Positions 24,817 to 34,726 of a stretch of 64,000 nt of DNA are shown here, piece by piece. The position numbers were made by a program, and so were the translations under genes. Below the pieces are notes generated by a model. The model worked only from the letters and a program-made list of their open reading frames with translations. It did not search any database and was not told the origin of the DNA. The stretch lies in assembly GCA_014360645.1 (NCBI GenBank), contig JACIXD010000015.1, positions 1 through 64,000 on the forward strand, written 5' to 3'. This stretch comes from Actinomycetota bacterium (lineage in GTDB: Bacteria > Actinomycetota > Geothermincolia > Geothermincolales > RBG-13-55-18). The first letter of the stretch is position 1, and every line of letters starts with the position of its first letter.

Positions 24817-25247
24817 TATTGCCCCGAGAGGAGACCACCGAGTTCGAGCTGGAGATGCCGGCGCAGGCGAAGTACGTGGGGCTGGCCCGGCTGCTGGCCG
24901 GCTCCATAGCGCGGCGCATGCGCTTCAGTGAGGAGAGCATCGACGACCTCAAGATCGCCATCTCCGAGATGTGCACCAACGCCATCGTGCACACCGGCAA
25001 CGGCGAAGCCACCAGGCCTCCCATACTGGTACGCTACCTGGCGGGAGACGGTTTTTTAACCGTCGAGGTACGGGACCGCGGGCCGGGTTTCGACCCCGCC
25101 TGCGTGCTGGACCGCCAGCGCGAAGACCTCCTCGGCAAGGGATTCGGGATCCCGTTGATAAGAAGCCTGGTGGACGTGTTCGAGTGCGACTCCAGCCCCG
25201 GCAGCGGCACGGTGGTCACCATCACCAAGTTCGTGGACAGGGAATGA
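24813..25247 (+). CDS. RsbW/SpoIIAB-type anti-sigma serine kinase
   Basis: A 144-residue GHKL ATPase. The N-box is [13 protein letters not shown] (about 49-61), the G1 box is [10 protein letters not shown], and G2 is [16 protein letters not shown], ending with the strand [11 protein letters not shown]. It should bind a sigma factor and phosphorylate the STAS partner. Its ATG overlaps the stop of the STAS gene, a coupling seen in nearly all such pairs. In turn its stop overlaps a possible upstream start of pcm (ATGA at 25244). Confidence 0.88.
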   Translation: MILPREETTEFELEMPAQAKYVGLARLLAGSIARRMRFSEESIDDLKIAISEMCTNAIVHTGNGEATRPPILVRYLAGDGFLTVEVRDRGPGFDPACVLDRQREDLLGKGFGIPLIRSLVDVFECDSSPGSGTVVTITKFVDRE

Positions 25248-25303
25248 GGAGACGAGAGGGATCCCGCGGCCGCCGCCGCAACCCTGAAGGCATCTCCGGC
25301 ATC

Positions 25304-25975
25304 ATGGATAAGGAATATTTTACCAAGGCACGCAAGGCCATGGTCAGGCAGCAGATCGCCGCCCGCGGCGTCGAGGATCCCCGCGTTCTGGAGGCCATGC
25401 GCAAGGTCCCGCGCCACCTTTTCGTCCCCGCCCACCTCGCGGACCGCGCCTACGACGACTCGCCCCTCCCCATCGGAGAGGGACAGACCATCAGTCAGCC
25501 CTACATGGTGGCCTGGATGACGGAGCTCCTCGAGCTGAAAGAAGATTCCAGGGTTCTAGAAGTGGGCACCGGTTCCGGCTACCAAGCCGCAGTGCTGTGT
25601 GAGCTGGCGCGCGAGGTGTACACGGTGGAGAAGATCCCGGAGCTGGCGCGCGAGGCGGAGCGCCGCCTCCTCTCCCTCGGCTACCGCAATTTCCACCTCC
25701 GTGTGGGCGACGGCACCTTGGGCTGGCCAGAGGAGGCCCCCTTCGACGGCATCATCGTCACCGCGGGGGCTCCCTCCGTCCCCCAGCCCCTCGCCGAGCA
25801 GCTGGCCGACAGGGGAAGGTTGGTGATCCCCGTTGGGCCCTCGGGCATGCAGATGCTCACGGTCATCCGCCGCGAGGGCGGCGGGTTCACGCGCAGCGAG
25901 AAGGGGTCCTGCGTCTTCGTCCCCCTGGTGGGGGAGCACGGATGGAAGCGGGGACGCAACCGCTGGTACGACTAG
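25304..25975 (+). CDS. pcm: Protein-L-isoaspartate O-methyltransferase
   Basis: A 223-residue SAM-dependent repair enzyme that methylates isoaspartyl residues of aged proteins. The family signature RHLFVPAHLADRAYDDSPLPIGEGQTISQPYM is intact, and the SAM-binding motif is VLEVGTGSGYQAAVL (about 80-94); the C-terminus ends in RNRWYD. The start at 25304 gives the usual length. An in-frame ATG at 25244 overlaps the preceding stop and would add 20 mostly Arg/Gly residues, so it is a plausible coupled start. It follows the STAS/RsbW pair. Confidence 0.9.
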   Translation: MDKEYFTKARKAMVRQQIAARGVEDPRVLEAMRKVPRHLFVPAHLADRAYDDSPLPIGEGQTISQPYMVAWMTELLELKEDSRVLEVGTGSGYQAAVLCELAREVYTVEKIPELAREAERRLLSLGYRNFHLRVGDGTLGWPEEAPFDGIIVTAGAPSVPQPLAEQLADRGRLVIPVGPSGMQMLTVIRREGGGFTRSEKGSCVFVPLVGEHGWKRGRNRWYD

Positions 25976-26008
25976 GGTCGCAACGGCCCATCCGCACCCC
26001 CCGGGTGC

Positions 26009-26021
26009 TATAATCGTCGCA
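26009..26021 (+). promoter_or_regulatory. Leaderless-type promoter of the mannosyltransferase gene
   Basis: TATAAT (26009-26014), six bases, then ATG at 26021. The local context (GCTATAATCGtcGCATG) closely matches that before the glycosylase gene at 17625-17639. No Shine-Dalgarno sequence precedes the ATG. Confidence 0.6.
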
Positions 26022-26743
26022 TGCGTGAACTGACCGTGGTGCTGCCGACCTACAACGAGCGCGAGAACATCGAGCGCATCGTGGAGGCCATCCTGCGCCA
26101 GCCACTGGACCTGGGCATCCTGGTGGTGGACGACAACTCCCCCGACGGGACGGGGGAGGTAGCCGACCGCATAGCCGCGGCGGACCCCCGGGTGGAGGTC
26201 CTGCACCGGGAGGGGAAGGGGGGGCTGGGTACCGCCTACCGCGCCGGGTTCCGCTATGCACTGGAGAGGGGAGCGCAGTACTGCTTCGAGATAGACGCCG
26301 ACTTCTCCCACAACCCCGACGACCTCCCCCGCCTCTACGCCGCGGCTCGCGAGGCGGACGCCGCCGTGGGGTCGCGCTACATCAAGGGAGGGGGCGCTCC
26401 CGACTGGAGCTTCTACCGCTGGCTGATCAGCCGCGGCGGGAACCTCTACACCAAGATGGTAGCGCGCACCAGGACGGTGGACACCACCTCGGGATTCCGC
26501 TGCTACTCGCGGCGCGTGCTGGAGGCCATCCCCCTGGACCGCGTCACCTCGCAGGGCTACGCCTTCCAGATCGAGATGACCTTCGTTGCCGAAGCGCTGG
26601 GCTTCCGCATCGTGGAGGTCCCCATCATCTTCGTGGACCGCAAGGGCGGCGAGTCCAAGATGGACTCCGATATCTTTTGGGAGGGCTTGAAGGTGGTCTG
26701 GGGTCTGCGGCGCAAGTACCGGGACCTCGAGCCCGTGGTCTGA
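26021..26743 (+). CDS. Polyprenol-phosphate mannosyltransferase-like GT2
   Basis: A 240-residue GT2 glycosyltransferase of the dolichol/polyprenol-phosphate mannose synthase type. VVLPTYNERENIERIV, ILVVDDNSPDGTGEVAD and the DXD-like EIDADFSHNP are present, followed by GSRYIKGG and a QGYAFQIEM segment. It lacks C-terminal membrane helices, as do the single-domain catalytic proteins of Actinomycetota (Ppm1-like). It should transfer mannose or glucose from a nucleotide sugar to an undecaprenyl carrier at the inner membrane face. It is a single gene with its own leaderless promoter. Confidence 0.87.
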   Translation: MRELTVVLPTYNERENIERIVEAILRQPLDLGILVVDDNSPDGTGEVADRIAAADPRVEVLHREGKGGLGTAYRAGFRYALERGAQYCFEIDADFSHNPDDLPRLYAAAREADAAVGSRYIKGGGAPDWSFYRWLISRGGNLYTKMVARTRTVDTTSGFRCYSRRVLEAIPLDRVTSQGYAFQIEMTFVAEALGFRIVEVPIIFVDRKGGESKMDSDIFWEGLKVVWGLRRKYRDLEPVV

Positions 26744-26784
26744 GCCTTCACCCACCAAGGCATGGAATGGGGCGGCGGCCTACC

Positions 26785-28140
26785 TCAGGCGGACTCCGCC
26801 CCCAGGTCGTCAGAGTACAAGCGCACGTTGTTGGGACCTGCCGCCCTGGCGGCGGCTAGGGCGGCAAGGGCCCGGTTCACGAGGTCGGTATCGTTGTCGG
26901 CATTGGCGGGGTACGACGACACCCCCACGCAGACCGTCAGCCTTTCCACCTCTTTCCTGACCCGCGAGGGGAAGGGGTATTCCTCCACCACCTTGCGGAT
27001 GCGTTCCGCCAGCCGCATGGCCCCCAGGCGCCTCGTCTCCGGAAGGAGCACCCCAAAGAGGCTCTCTCCGTAACGCGCCGCGGTGTCCACCTCCCGCGTG
27101 TTGCGCCTGACGACGGCGCCCAGGTCTTTCAAGACGAGGTCCCCCAGGTAGCGCCCGTTGCGCTCCACGTAACCCTCGTAGTCGTCGATCTCGAAAAAGA
27201 GGAGGCAGATGTTGAGGCTGTAGCGGCGGGCGCGGCTGACCTCCCTTTTCACCTGGTGGATGAAGTATTCACGGTTGAACAGTCCGCTGGCGGCATCCCT
27301 GACCGCGTTGGTCTCCAGCTCGGAATAGAGACGGGCGATGAGCACCGTGAGGGCCGCCTGGTCCGCGACCAAGGCCAGCACGGGCATCTTCAACGCCTCC
27401 AGCTCCTCTTCTTCCATCCCCAGGGCGAGCACGCCGACGACCCTTCCCTCCGCGCGTAGGGGCAACCCGATGAGGCTTCCTATCCCGGTATCCGCCAGGT
27501 GACCGTATTCCGCGTGCTCCGGGCGCAGACGCTCCTGGATCACGGCGCCCGAGTCGAAGGAGGCGCCGCAGACGGAGGTCCTGGCGTCCAGGGTTTCCTC
27601 CACCAGGGCCTCCGCCGCCTCGCCCCTCGCCAGCACCACCTTGAGCTCGTCCACCGCCGCTCCCGGCAGCAGCACCATGCCCAGCGCCGCGCCGCAGAAG
27701 GCCATGGCCCGGTCCAGCAGCTGGGCGAGCTTGGGAAGGGGGTCGGTGTAGGCCTCGATGACGTTGACGCCGGAGCAGATGTCCATGAAGCCGTATATCG
27801 CCTCCCGGCTCAACTGCGCCGCATGCCCCGCGGCCGGCAGGGACTCCAGCAGCCGCGCCAGGGGCGAGCCGTCGCGCGCGTCCAGCACCTGGCAGTGGGC
27901 AGGGATTCCTTTGAGCTCCCCCACCCCTTCGTCGGCCACCAGCACCAGATCGGGCGCGGCGGTACGGAAGAGGTCCCTGCGTGATGTGAAGACGGCGGGG
28001 GGATCCAACGACTCGGGCCAGAGTGAGGGGATTCCCCGGGAGAGGAGTCCCACCACCTCGCTGCCCTCGCCCTCGGCCAGCAGCTTCGCCAGGCGCGAAC
28101 AGGCCTGGTTGAACCCTATGAAAGCGATCCTTGTCTGCAT
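26785..28140 (-). CDS. Signalling protein with Rossmann-like, GAF and degenerate GGDEF domains
   Basis: A 451-residue protein. Residues 1-110 resemble a nucleotide-binding Rossmann unit (RIAFIGFNQACSRLAKLL), an unusual N-terminus for this class. Residues about 130-290 look like a GAF sensor (SVCGASFDSGAVIQE, then GSLIGLPLRAEGRVVGVLAL). Residues 297-445 have the GGDEF fold (DAASGLFNREYF, then RRNTREVDTAARYGESLFGVLLPET). The signature motif is GESLF in place of GGDEF, so cyclase activity is probably lost; it may bind GTP or c-di-GMP, or act as a scaffold. The start ATG follows GGGGAGAGG. It is monocistronic. Confidence 0.8.
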   Translation of the reverse strand: MQTRIAFIGFNQACSRLAKLLAEGEGSEVVGLLSRGIPSLWPESLDPPAVFTSRRDLFRTAAPDLVLVADEGVGELKGIPAHCQVLDARDGSPLARLLESLPAAGHAAQLSREAIYGFMDICSGVNVIEAYTDPLPKLAQLLDRAMAFCGAALGMVLLPGAAVDELKVVLARGEAAEALVEETLDARTSVCGASFDSGAVIQERLRPEHAEYGHLADTGIGSLIGLPLRAEGRVVGVLALGMEEEELEALKMPVLALVADQAALTVLIARLYSELETNAVRDAASGLFNREYFIHQVKREVSRARRYSLNICLLFFEIDDYEGYVERNGRYLGDLVLKDLGAVVRRNTREVDTAARYGESLFGVLLPETRRLGAMRLAERIRKVVEEYPFPSRVRKEVERLTVCVGVSSYPANADNDTDLVNRALAALAAARAAGPNNVRLYSDDLGAESA

Positions 28141-28235
28141 ACGCGACCTCTCCCCGCGCCTGAAAACGCAGCCTCAAGCGACAGGTCAATTGTAATGGAT
28201 TATCCGAAAGTTGGAAACCGCTGCCGCTTGCTGTC

Positions 28236-28480
28236 GGACGCCTCGCGGTGCTCACAGCCCACCATGTCGACGGGGAAGGGGGATTCCGCCCTGCCGGGGC
28301 TCCGCGATGAAAAGCTCGTTCCGCTCATCTCGCGCCTACGCCCCCCGCACCCGCCACTCCGGGCGCGACCGAGGGGTGCGGGGCGGGCAGACAGGGGGCG
28401 GGACTCCTACCTGGCGGCCGCCTCGCGGTGCTCGCGGTCCACCATATCGATGGGGAAGGGCAACTCCGCCCCTTCCGGGA
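28236..28480. repeat. Diverged duplication of the radical SAM gene 3' end
   Basis: 28236-28300 is a copy, about 80% identical, of 28416-28480, the 3' end of the minus-strand radical SAM gene, offset by 180 bases in direct orientation. The downstream copy still reads ESPFPVDMVGCEHREAS in frame (compare ELPFPIDMVDREHREAA) and runs to its own stop about 30 bases on. Confidence 0.75.
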
Positions 28481-29633
28481 TCTTATGGATGTATTTTCTG
28501 CGGAACTCGGGGTCCTGCATACGGCAGGTCATGGTCTTGCGGTCGTACTCGGGGTGCACCTTCATGCGGTGCCAGATGTCCCACAGCGGCTCTTCCTTGA
28601 CGTTGCCGAAGTGCAGGGGATTGAAGTCGCAGGGGGTCACGAAGCCGTTGTGGGTGATATGGATCTGCCACTTGACCCCGAAGCACCCCATGATATGGGG
28701 GTCGTTGACGTGGCACATCAGGCATACTCTGGGCCCCTTGAAGTCCTTCCACTGTTCCTCGTGGATGACCCGGAACTTCTCGCGCTCGGCGTCGGTGAGG
28801 ATGAGCTCGTCCTCCTTGATGCACTTTCCGGTGGGCACGAGGTCGAAGACGGTGAGCTCGCGTACCCCCAGTTCGCGGCAGAGCTCCAGGAACCTGTGAT
28901 GGTAATCTCTGGCAATAGACTCGCGGTTCATATAGGTGGAGACGCCGACGGCCATGCCGCGGGCCACCGCACGCTCGATACCCTCCACCGCCCGCTGGTA
29001 AAGGCCGGGCACGCCCCGCAGGCGGTCGTGTTCCTCCGGCACCGGGCTGTCCAGACTCACGAAGATGGTGTCGCAGCCGGCGGTACTCAGCTTGTCCAGG
29101 TTCTCCTCGCTGAGCAGGGACCCGTTGGTGAAGATATCCGCGACGCAGTCGTTCTCCACGATACGGCGGATTATCACGTCCAGGTCCGGGCGCAGCAGGG
29201 GCTCGCCGCCGGTGATGATGATGTCGGTGATGCCCAGTTCCGCGCACTGGTCGACGACCTCGCACCACTGTCCCGTGGTCAGGGTCCCCTCACGGCTGCG
29301 CCGGAAGGCGCTGCAGTGTACGCAGTGCGCGTTGCAGTCCTGGGTCACCGCGATGGTCACGGCATGGGGCCCCCATTCCCTGCCCAACCCGCGGTCGATG
29401 ATGTTGCGGTAGAAGCGTTCATAGGCGCGCGATTTCACGGGCGGAAGGTGGTAGGAGAACCTGTCCGGCCGCGCGAACTTGATGAAGGGCATGCGCGGCC
29501 CGATGCTCTTGAGTATCCATCCCCCCGCCACCATGAAGAGGGGGAAGGTGGGAGGCCCGAAGGCCTGGTAGAAATTGCGCCTCATCCTGCGGGTCAGCTT
29601 CGCCCCGTTCTTGCCGTTTCCCTGCTGCGACAT
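28407..29633 (-). CDS. Radical SAM protein with C-terminal Cys-rich extension
   Basis: A 408-residue radical SAM enzyme. The [4Fe-4S]-SAM motif CNAHCVHC (CX3CX2C) lies about residue 100, followed by the GGEPLLRPD SAM-binding loop, then a TIM-barrel core. The C-terminal region has further cysteines (VCLMCHVNDPHIMGCFG, then NGFVTPCDFNPLHFGN, and TCRMQDPEF), typical of SPASM/twitch-like auxiliary clusters. The N-terminal 90 residues include a hydrophobic stretch (FPLFMVAGGWILKSIG). Start ATG 29633 fits the promoter at 29696-29724; an ATG at 29696 falls inside the -10 box and is excluded. No peptide substrate gene was recognised nearby. Confidence 0.85.
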   Translation of the reverse strand: MSQQGNGKNGAKLTRRMRRNFYQAFGPPTFPLFMVAGGWILKSIGPRMPFIKFARPDRFSYHLPPVKSRAYERFYRNIIDRGLGREWGPHAVTIAVTQDCNAHCVHCSAFRRSREGTLTTGQWCEVVDQCAELGITDIIITGGEPLLRPDLDVIIRRIVENDCVADIFTNGSLLSEENLDKLSTAGCDTIFVSLDSPVPEEHDRLRGVPGLYQRAVEGIERAVARGMAVGVSTYMNRESIARDYHHRFLELCRELGVRELTVFDLVPTGKCIKEDELILTDAEREKFRVIHEEQWKDFKGPRVCLMCHVNDPHIMGCFGVKWQIHITHNGFVTPCDFNPLHFGNVKEEPLWDIWHRMKVHPEYDRKTMTCRMQDPEFRRKYIHKIPEGAELPFPIDMVDREHREAAAR

Positions 29634-29977
29634 GTCCTTCACTCCCGTTCCGCTGTCCGTGCTCCTCTCCCTGCCCCCAAGGCGAATCGCCAACATTTAT
29701 ATTCCTTTTCGGCAACCTTATCAACACCTTTCAACGGATAGTGTAAATATACTAAAAAGTCATTAGTGATGTCTATTATATCGGGTTCACGCGAATAAGG
29801 CGGATCCCCCCGCCCTCATGGGATCCGCGGTAGCGACGATCTCATGCGGCGCATGGAGGGTTCCGAGGACGATCCGCGCCGCCTGAGCGCTCAGCCCACC
29901 CGGCCGGAACATCTCGCCCCGGCAGGCCGGCCCCTTCTCCCGATCCCCGGTGCCGGATGCCGCCGCCATGCCGGCGG
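29634..29977. other. Intergenic region between tagO-like and radical SAM genes
   Basis: It holds the promoter at 29696-29724 and an AT-rich stretch to about 29785 with a second TATAAT-like site on the minus strand near 29775-29780. The remainder (29786-29977) is GC-rich with no gene seen. Confidence 0.5.
29696..29724 (-). promoter_or_regulatory. Promoter of the radical SAM gene
   Basis: On the minus strand, -35 TTGATA (29724-29719) and -10 TATAAA (29701-29696) are separated by 17 bases. The predicted start of transcription near 29689 lies about 55 bases ahead of the ATG at 29633. Confidence 0.65.
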
Positions 29978-31117
29978 TCAATCCCCCTCGCCTTCCTCCT
30001 CCACGGGGGCCTCTTCCTCCTCCCGGTCCAGCTCGCGGCTGCCGATGACGATGCGCGGCAGGGTGGTGGCCAGGAACACCCCCACCCCCACCCCCAGAAG
30101 CACCAGCACCACCGTCTTGGAGGCCACGAACTCCAAGGAGAGGGCGATGCCGGTGAGGAGGGCCGTCCACAGGTAGATGATCAGGACCGCCTGCCGCTGC
30201 GAATGCCCGATGTAGAGCAGCCGGTGGTGGATGTGCTCCTTGTCCGCGTGATGGAAGGGCTTTCCTTTCCTCGCCCGCCTGAGAATGGCCAGACCGGTGT
30301 CAGCGATGGGCACGGCGAGGATGATGAGGGGGGTGAACATGGTGGCCACCGCGGTGCGCTTCAGGATGCCCTGGATGCTGATGGCGCCGAGGACGAAGCC
30401 CAGGAACTGGGCCCCCGAGTCGCCCATGAAAATGCTCGCGGGGTTGAAGTTGTAACGGAGGAAACCCAGACATGCCCCCCCCACCGCGGCGGATATGACC
30501 ATGGCCTGCAGGGTGTTGGGGTCCGCCCCCACCCGTGTGCCGTAGAAGAAGAAGGCCGCCACGGTGATGAGGGAGATGCCCGCGGCGAGGCCGTCCAGGC
30601 CGTCGATGAGGTTGATGATGTTGGTGAAGGCCACCGTCCAGGCCACGGTGAGGAGGATGGAGAGGACGGGGCTCGCGGTGAGGTCGATGACGTTGCCACG
30701 CGGCAGGGCCAGGGTGGTTATCTCCACCCCGAATGAGACCAGGATGAGGGCTCCCATGATCTGGCCGGCGAGCTTCATCCAAGGGGAGAGGTGGCGCATG
30801 TCGTCCAAGGCGCCCAGCACGGCGATGAAGGTGGAGGCGAGGATGATCCCCAGGAGCTGGGCCGAGGACAGTGCGTCCACCATCCCCAGGGGCTTGGCGA
30901 AGGGGGCGGAGAAACTGGTCAGGACCTTGGCCATGAGCAGGGAGAGCACCACGGCCAGGAAGATGGCCATCCCCCCCAGGGTGGGGGTGGGCTGCTCGTG
31001 CACCTTGCGGTCGTGGGGCATGTCTATGGCGCCCAGCCACACGGCGGCGCGCCGTGCCAGGGGGGTCAGGAGCAGCGAGAGCACCAGCGCCGCCACGAAG
31101 GCGAAGACATAAATCAA
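29978..31117 (-). CDS. tagO: Undecaprenyl-phosphate GlcNAc-1-phosphate transferase (TagO/WecA type)
   Basis: A 379-residue multi-helix glycosyl-phosphate transferase of the MraY/WecA superfamily, which starts teichoic-acid, O-antigen or arabinogalactan-type polymers. Hallmarks: IDMPHDRKVHEQPTPTLGG, the DDMRHLSPWMKL loop, INLIDGLDGLAAGI, FMGDSGAQFLGF, and the HIHHRLL loop (KEHIHHRL). The cytosolic C-tail is acidic (DREEEEAPVEEEGEG). A TTG start overlaps the stop of the deaminase gene. It is last in a conserved cluster whose homologous arrangement in other bacteria continues into the atp operon, which is absent here. Confidence 0.9.
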   Translation of the reverse strand: MIYVFAFVAALVLSLLLTPLARRAAVWLGAIDMPHDRKVHEQPTPTLGGMAIFLAVVLSLLMAKVLTSFSAPFAKPLGMVDALSSAQLLGIILASTFIAVLGALDDMRHLSPWMKLAGQIMGALILVSFGVEITTLALPRGNVIDLTASPVLSILLTVAWTVAFTNIINLIDGLDGLAAGISLITVAAFFFYGTRVGADPNTLQAMVISAAVGGACLGFLRYNFNPASIFMGDSGAQFLGFVLGAISIQGILKRTAVATMFTPLIILAVPIADTGLAILRRARKGKPFHHADKEHIHHRLLYIGHSQRQAVLIIYLWTALLTGIALSLEFVASKTVVLVLLGVGVGVFLATTLPRIVIGSRELDREEEEAPVEEEGEGD

Positions 31118-31572
31118 TCCCCGTCCTCCTCCGGCAGCGGGGTGACGGCCATCCCCGCCTCGCGCGCCATCTCGTCGGCCATGGGGTCTTCGTATCCCTC
31201 CGCGTAATAGACCTGCCTGATGCCGGCGTTGATGAGCATCTTGGTACAGAGCACGCAGGGCTTATGGGTGCAGAAGATGCTGCCGCCCCCCACCGCCGTG
31301 CCGTAGAGGGCAGCCTGGATGACCGCGTTCTGCTCCGCGTGCAGGCCCCGGCACAGCTCGTGCCTCTCGCCGGAGGCGACCCCTCGCTCCTCGCGCACGC
31401 AGCCCACGTCCTCGCAGTGGGGCAGCCCGGATGGAGCCCCGTTGTAACCGGTGGACACGATGCGCTTCTGCAGCACGATGACGCATCCCACCTGGCGGCG
31501 CAGGCAGGTGGAGCGCGTGGCCACCTGCCGCGCTATGGACATGAAATAGGTCTCCCAGCTCGGTCTGGTCAT
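31114..31572 (-). CDS. Deoxycytidylate (dCMP) deaminase
   Basis: A 152-residue zinc-dependent deaminase, dCMP to dUMP for thymidylate synthesis (ComEB-like). The zinc motif is complete: GLHAEQNAVIQAA (HAE) and THKPCVLCTKMLI (PCxxC). The N-terminus MTRPSWETYFMSIARQVATRSTC matches family members, and VGCVIVLQKRIVSTGYNGAPSGLPHC is the conserved nucleotide-binding segment. It sits between glyA and tagO in the housekeeping cluster and is coupled to tagO by overlap. Confidence 0.93.
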   Translation of the reverse strand: MTRPSWETYFMSIARQVATRSTCLRRQVGCVIVLQKRIVSTGYNGAPSGLPHCEDVGCVREERGVASGERHELCRGLHAEQNAVIQAALYGTAVGGGSIFCTHKPCVLCTKMLINAGIRQVYYAEGYEDPMADEMAREAGMAVTPLPEEDGD

Positions 31573-31610
31573 GACGCCGCCTGCCTCCCCGGGAAAACCG
31601 CGGCCTGACG

Positions 31611-32857
<1,247 letters not shown>

Positions 32858-32861
<4 letters not shown>

Positions 32862-33316
32862 GGTCTCCTTCCTCCGTGTCGAGCCTCCATCTCCGCCAGC
32901 CGCTCCAACCTGCGCGCGTGGCGGCCGCCCTCGAAGGGGGTCTCCATCCAGGTGCGCACGATCTCCTCCGCCACCCCCGGCCCCACCACCCTGGCTCCCA
33001 GGGTGAGCAGGTTGGCGTCGTTGTGCAGGCGGCTGTAGCGAGCGGTGTAGATGTCGTTGCAGGCGGCCGCCCGCACCCCCGGCAGCTTGTTGGCGGCCAT
33101 GGCCATACCGATCCCCGTCCCGCAGATGGCGACCCCCCTCTCCGCCTCGCCGGAGGACACCATCCGCGCCACGCGTTCCGCGAACTCGGGATAATCACAG
33201 GATTGCTCGGAGAAGGTCCCCTGGTCCAACACCTCGTGTCCCGCCTCCCGCAAGCAGCGGGAGACCAGCTCCTTCAAAGCGAACCCCGCGTGGTCACAAC
33301 CGAGTGCGACTCTCAT
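32858..33316 (-). CDS. rpiB: Ribose-5-phosphate isomerase B
   Basis: A 152-residue RpiB/LacAB-family isomerase of the pentose phosphate pathway. [18 protein letters not shown], the catalytic Cys and anion hole of [17 protein letters not shown], and [17 protein letters not shown] are present. The start ATG at 33316 has GGAAGG upstream; a longer frame is spurious. It is coupled to glyA by a 4-base overlap. Confidence 0.93.
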
Positions 33317-33416
33317 CGCGCCCTTCCTTCCTCGCCGCGGAGGCGCCACCACGCCGCCGCCGCCCGTCCCTTCGCGCATTTCCGGCCGTCCCCGCCATGC
33401 CGGTGGACGTGGAGCA

Positions 33417-34031
33417 TCAACCCTGTGCCCGGGGCACGCCGAAGAAGACCCGCATGGCCCCCTCCAGGGAACCGTCTATATCCTCCGCCACTCCCAGGTA
33501 AACGCGCAGGGAGCCGCCAATGGGGTCAATTATATCAGAGGCGCCCGACTCGATATCGGCCAGGAAACCGTCCTGCGGCGAGAGCCCGCGCAGCAGCTCC
33601 AGAGTCCGCCCCAGCCGCCTCCTGACCTCCTCCTCGTCCAGCACCGGCCCCTCGCCCAGCTCGGTCAGGAGCTCTTTTTCCACCCCCGCTACGTGTTTCA
33701 AGGCCACACTCCTCTCAAGGGCGTCGGGCTCCAGCCTGCCTATGGAGAGCAGATGCTCGCGCGCCATGACCACCACCAGGTCGGCCCCGCGCAGGAGGCC
33801 GGGGGTCAGCTCGCTGGCGCGGTGGCTCTCCAAGTCAATGCCCCACAGGTCCATGGTCTGCACCGCCGAGGAGGTGGCGGGATTGCCCTCCACCGCCGAG
33901 GTGCCGGCGGAATGCGCCAGCACGAAGGGCTCAAGGTGCGGGTAGTCGCGCCGCAAGCGCTCCTGGAAGAGCGCCTCCGCCATGGGGCTACGGCACATGT
34001 TGCCGGTGCACACGAAGAGGATGTCGATCAA
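33417..34031 (-). CDS. Low-molecular-weight protein tyrosine/arginine phosphatase
   Basis: A 204-residue phosphatase of the LMW-PTP/YwlE group. The phosphatase loop is FVCTGNMCRSPMAEALF (CX5R). Standard members have about 150 residues and end soon after a D-P general-acid motif; here that motif is not obvious (GPVLDEEEVRRRL), and about 45 extra residues follow (DIESGASDIIDPIGGSLRVYLGVAEDIDG...). The added tail resembles a small helical extension seen in some Actinobacteria, role unknown. A TTG start overlaps the sua5 stop (TTGA) with GGAAAGG upstream. Confidence 0.85.
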   Translation of the reverse strand: MIDILFVCTGNMCRSPMAEALFQERLRRDYPHLEPFVLAHSAGTSAVEGNPATSSAVQTMDLWGIDLESHRASELTPGLLRGADLVVVMAREHLLSIGRLEPDALERSVALKHVAGVEKELLTELGEGPVLDEEEVRRRLGRTLELLRGLSPQDGFLADIESGASDIIDPIGGSLRVYLGVAEDIDGSLEGAMRVFFGVPRAQG

Positions 34032-34714
34032 AACCCTTTCCTTTCCTCCGTGCCGGCGTCCCGCTCCGCGGCCGCCGGTCCCTCCCCGCGCAGCAGCGCG
34101 GATATGATGTCCTCGCCGATCTCCCCCCGCCGCAGGAGCGCGTATTCCGAGCCCCTGATCTCCACCACCGTGGAGGGCGTGCCCGAGCCGCATTCCCCCG
34201 CGTCCAGGGCGATGGCCACCCGCTCCAGCAAGACGGGATCTATCTCGGCGAAAGAACGGGGGGCGTCCCTTCCCGAGAGGTTGGCGCTGGTGACCGCAAG
34301 GGGGCCGCTGCGCGGGAGCAGCCGCAGCAGGAAGGCATGGGCGGGGACGCGGATGCCGAGGGTATCCGTGCCCGGAGCGAGATATTCCCTCCATGGGATA
34401 TCCACAGCCCTCACCACCACCGTCAGGGGACCCGGCCACAGCGCCGCGAGCCGCCCCAGGGATGCGCGGTCCTCGGGAACCGCGAGGCGCAGCGCCTCTC
34501 GCGCGTCTCCCACCATCACCACCAGGCTCTTGGCGCTGTCCCTTCCCTTGGCGGCGAATACAGAGGCGACGGCGGCGGGCGCGTCGGCCCGGGAGGCGAG
34601 CCCGTAAACGGTATCGGTGGGAAGCACCGCCAGATCGCCCGCCTCCAGGGCCGCGGCGCACCGCTCGAGGGCGGTATCCTCCCCGCTTCTGTCCAGTCGC
34701 ACGATCTCCGTCAT
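34028..34714 (-). CDS. tsaC: Threonylcarbamoyl-AMP synthase (TsaC/Sua5 YrdC domain)
   Basis: A 228-residue YrdC-fold enzyme that makes threonylcarbamoyl-AMP for the t6A37 modification of ANN-decoding tRNAs. LAVLPTDTVYGLASRADAP and FAAKGRDSAKSLVVMV provide the ATP/threonine pocket (the family motif is K-x-R-x-x-x-x-P-L). VTSANLSGRDAP and the GTPSTVVEI end segment are standard. It lacks the C-terminal Sua5 domain, so it is the short TsaC form. It is first in the housekeeping cluster, with a leaderless-type promoter. Confidence 0.93.
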   Translation of the reverse strand: MTEIVRLDRSGEDTALERCAAALEAGDLAVLPTDTVYGLASRADAPAAVASVFAAKGRDSAKSLVVMVGDAREALRLAVPEDRASLGRLAALWPGPLTVVVRAVDIPWREYLAPGTDTLGIRVPAHAFLLRLLPRSGPLAVTSANLSGRDAPRSFAEIDPVLLERVAIALDAGECGSGTPSTVVEIRGSEYALLRRGEIGEDIISALLRGEGPAAAERDAGTEERKGF

Positions 34715-34726
34715 AGGGCTATTATG
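34712..34726 (-). promoter_or_regulatory. Leaderless-type promoter of tsaC
   Basis: On the minus strand CATAAT (34726-34721), six bases (AGCCCT), then ATG at 34714. No ribosome binding site lies ahead of the ATG. Same spacing as at 17625 and 26009. Confidence 0.5.
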
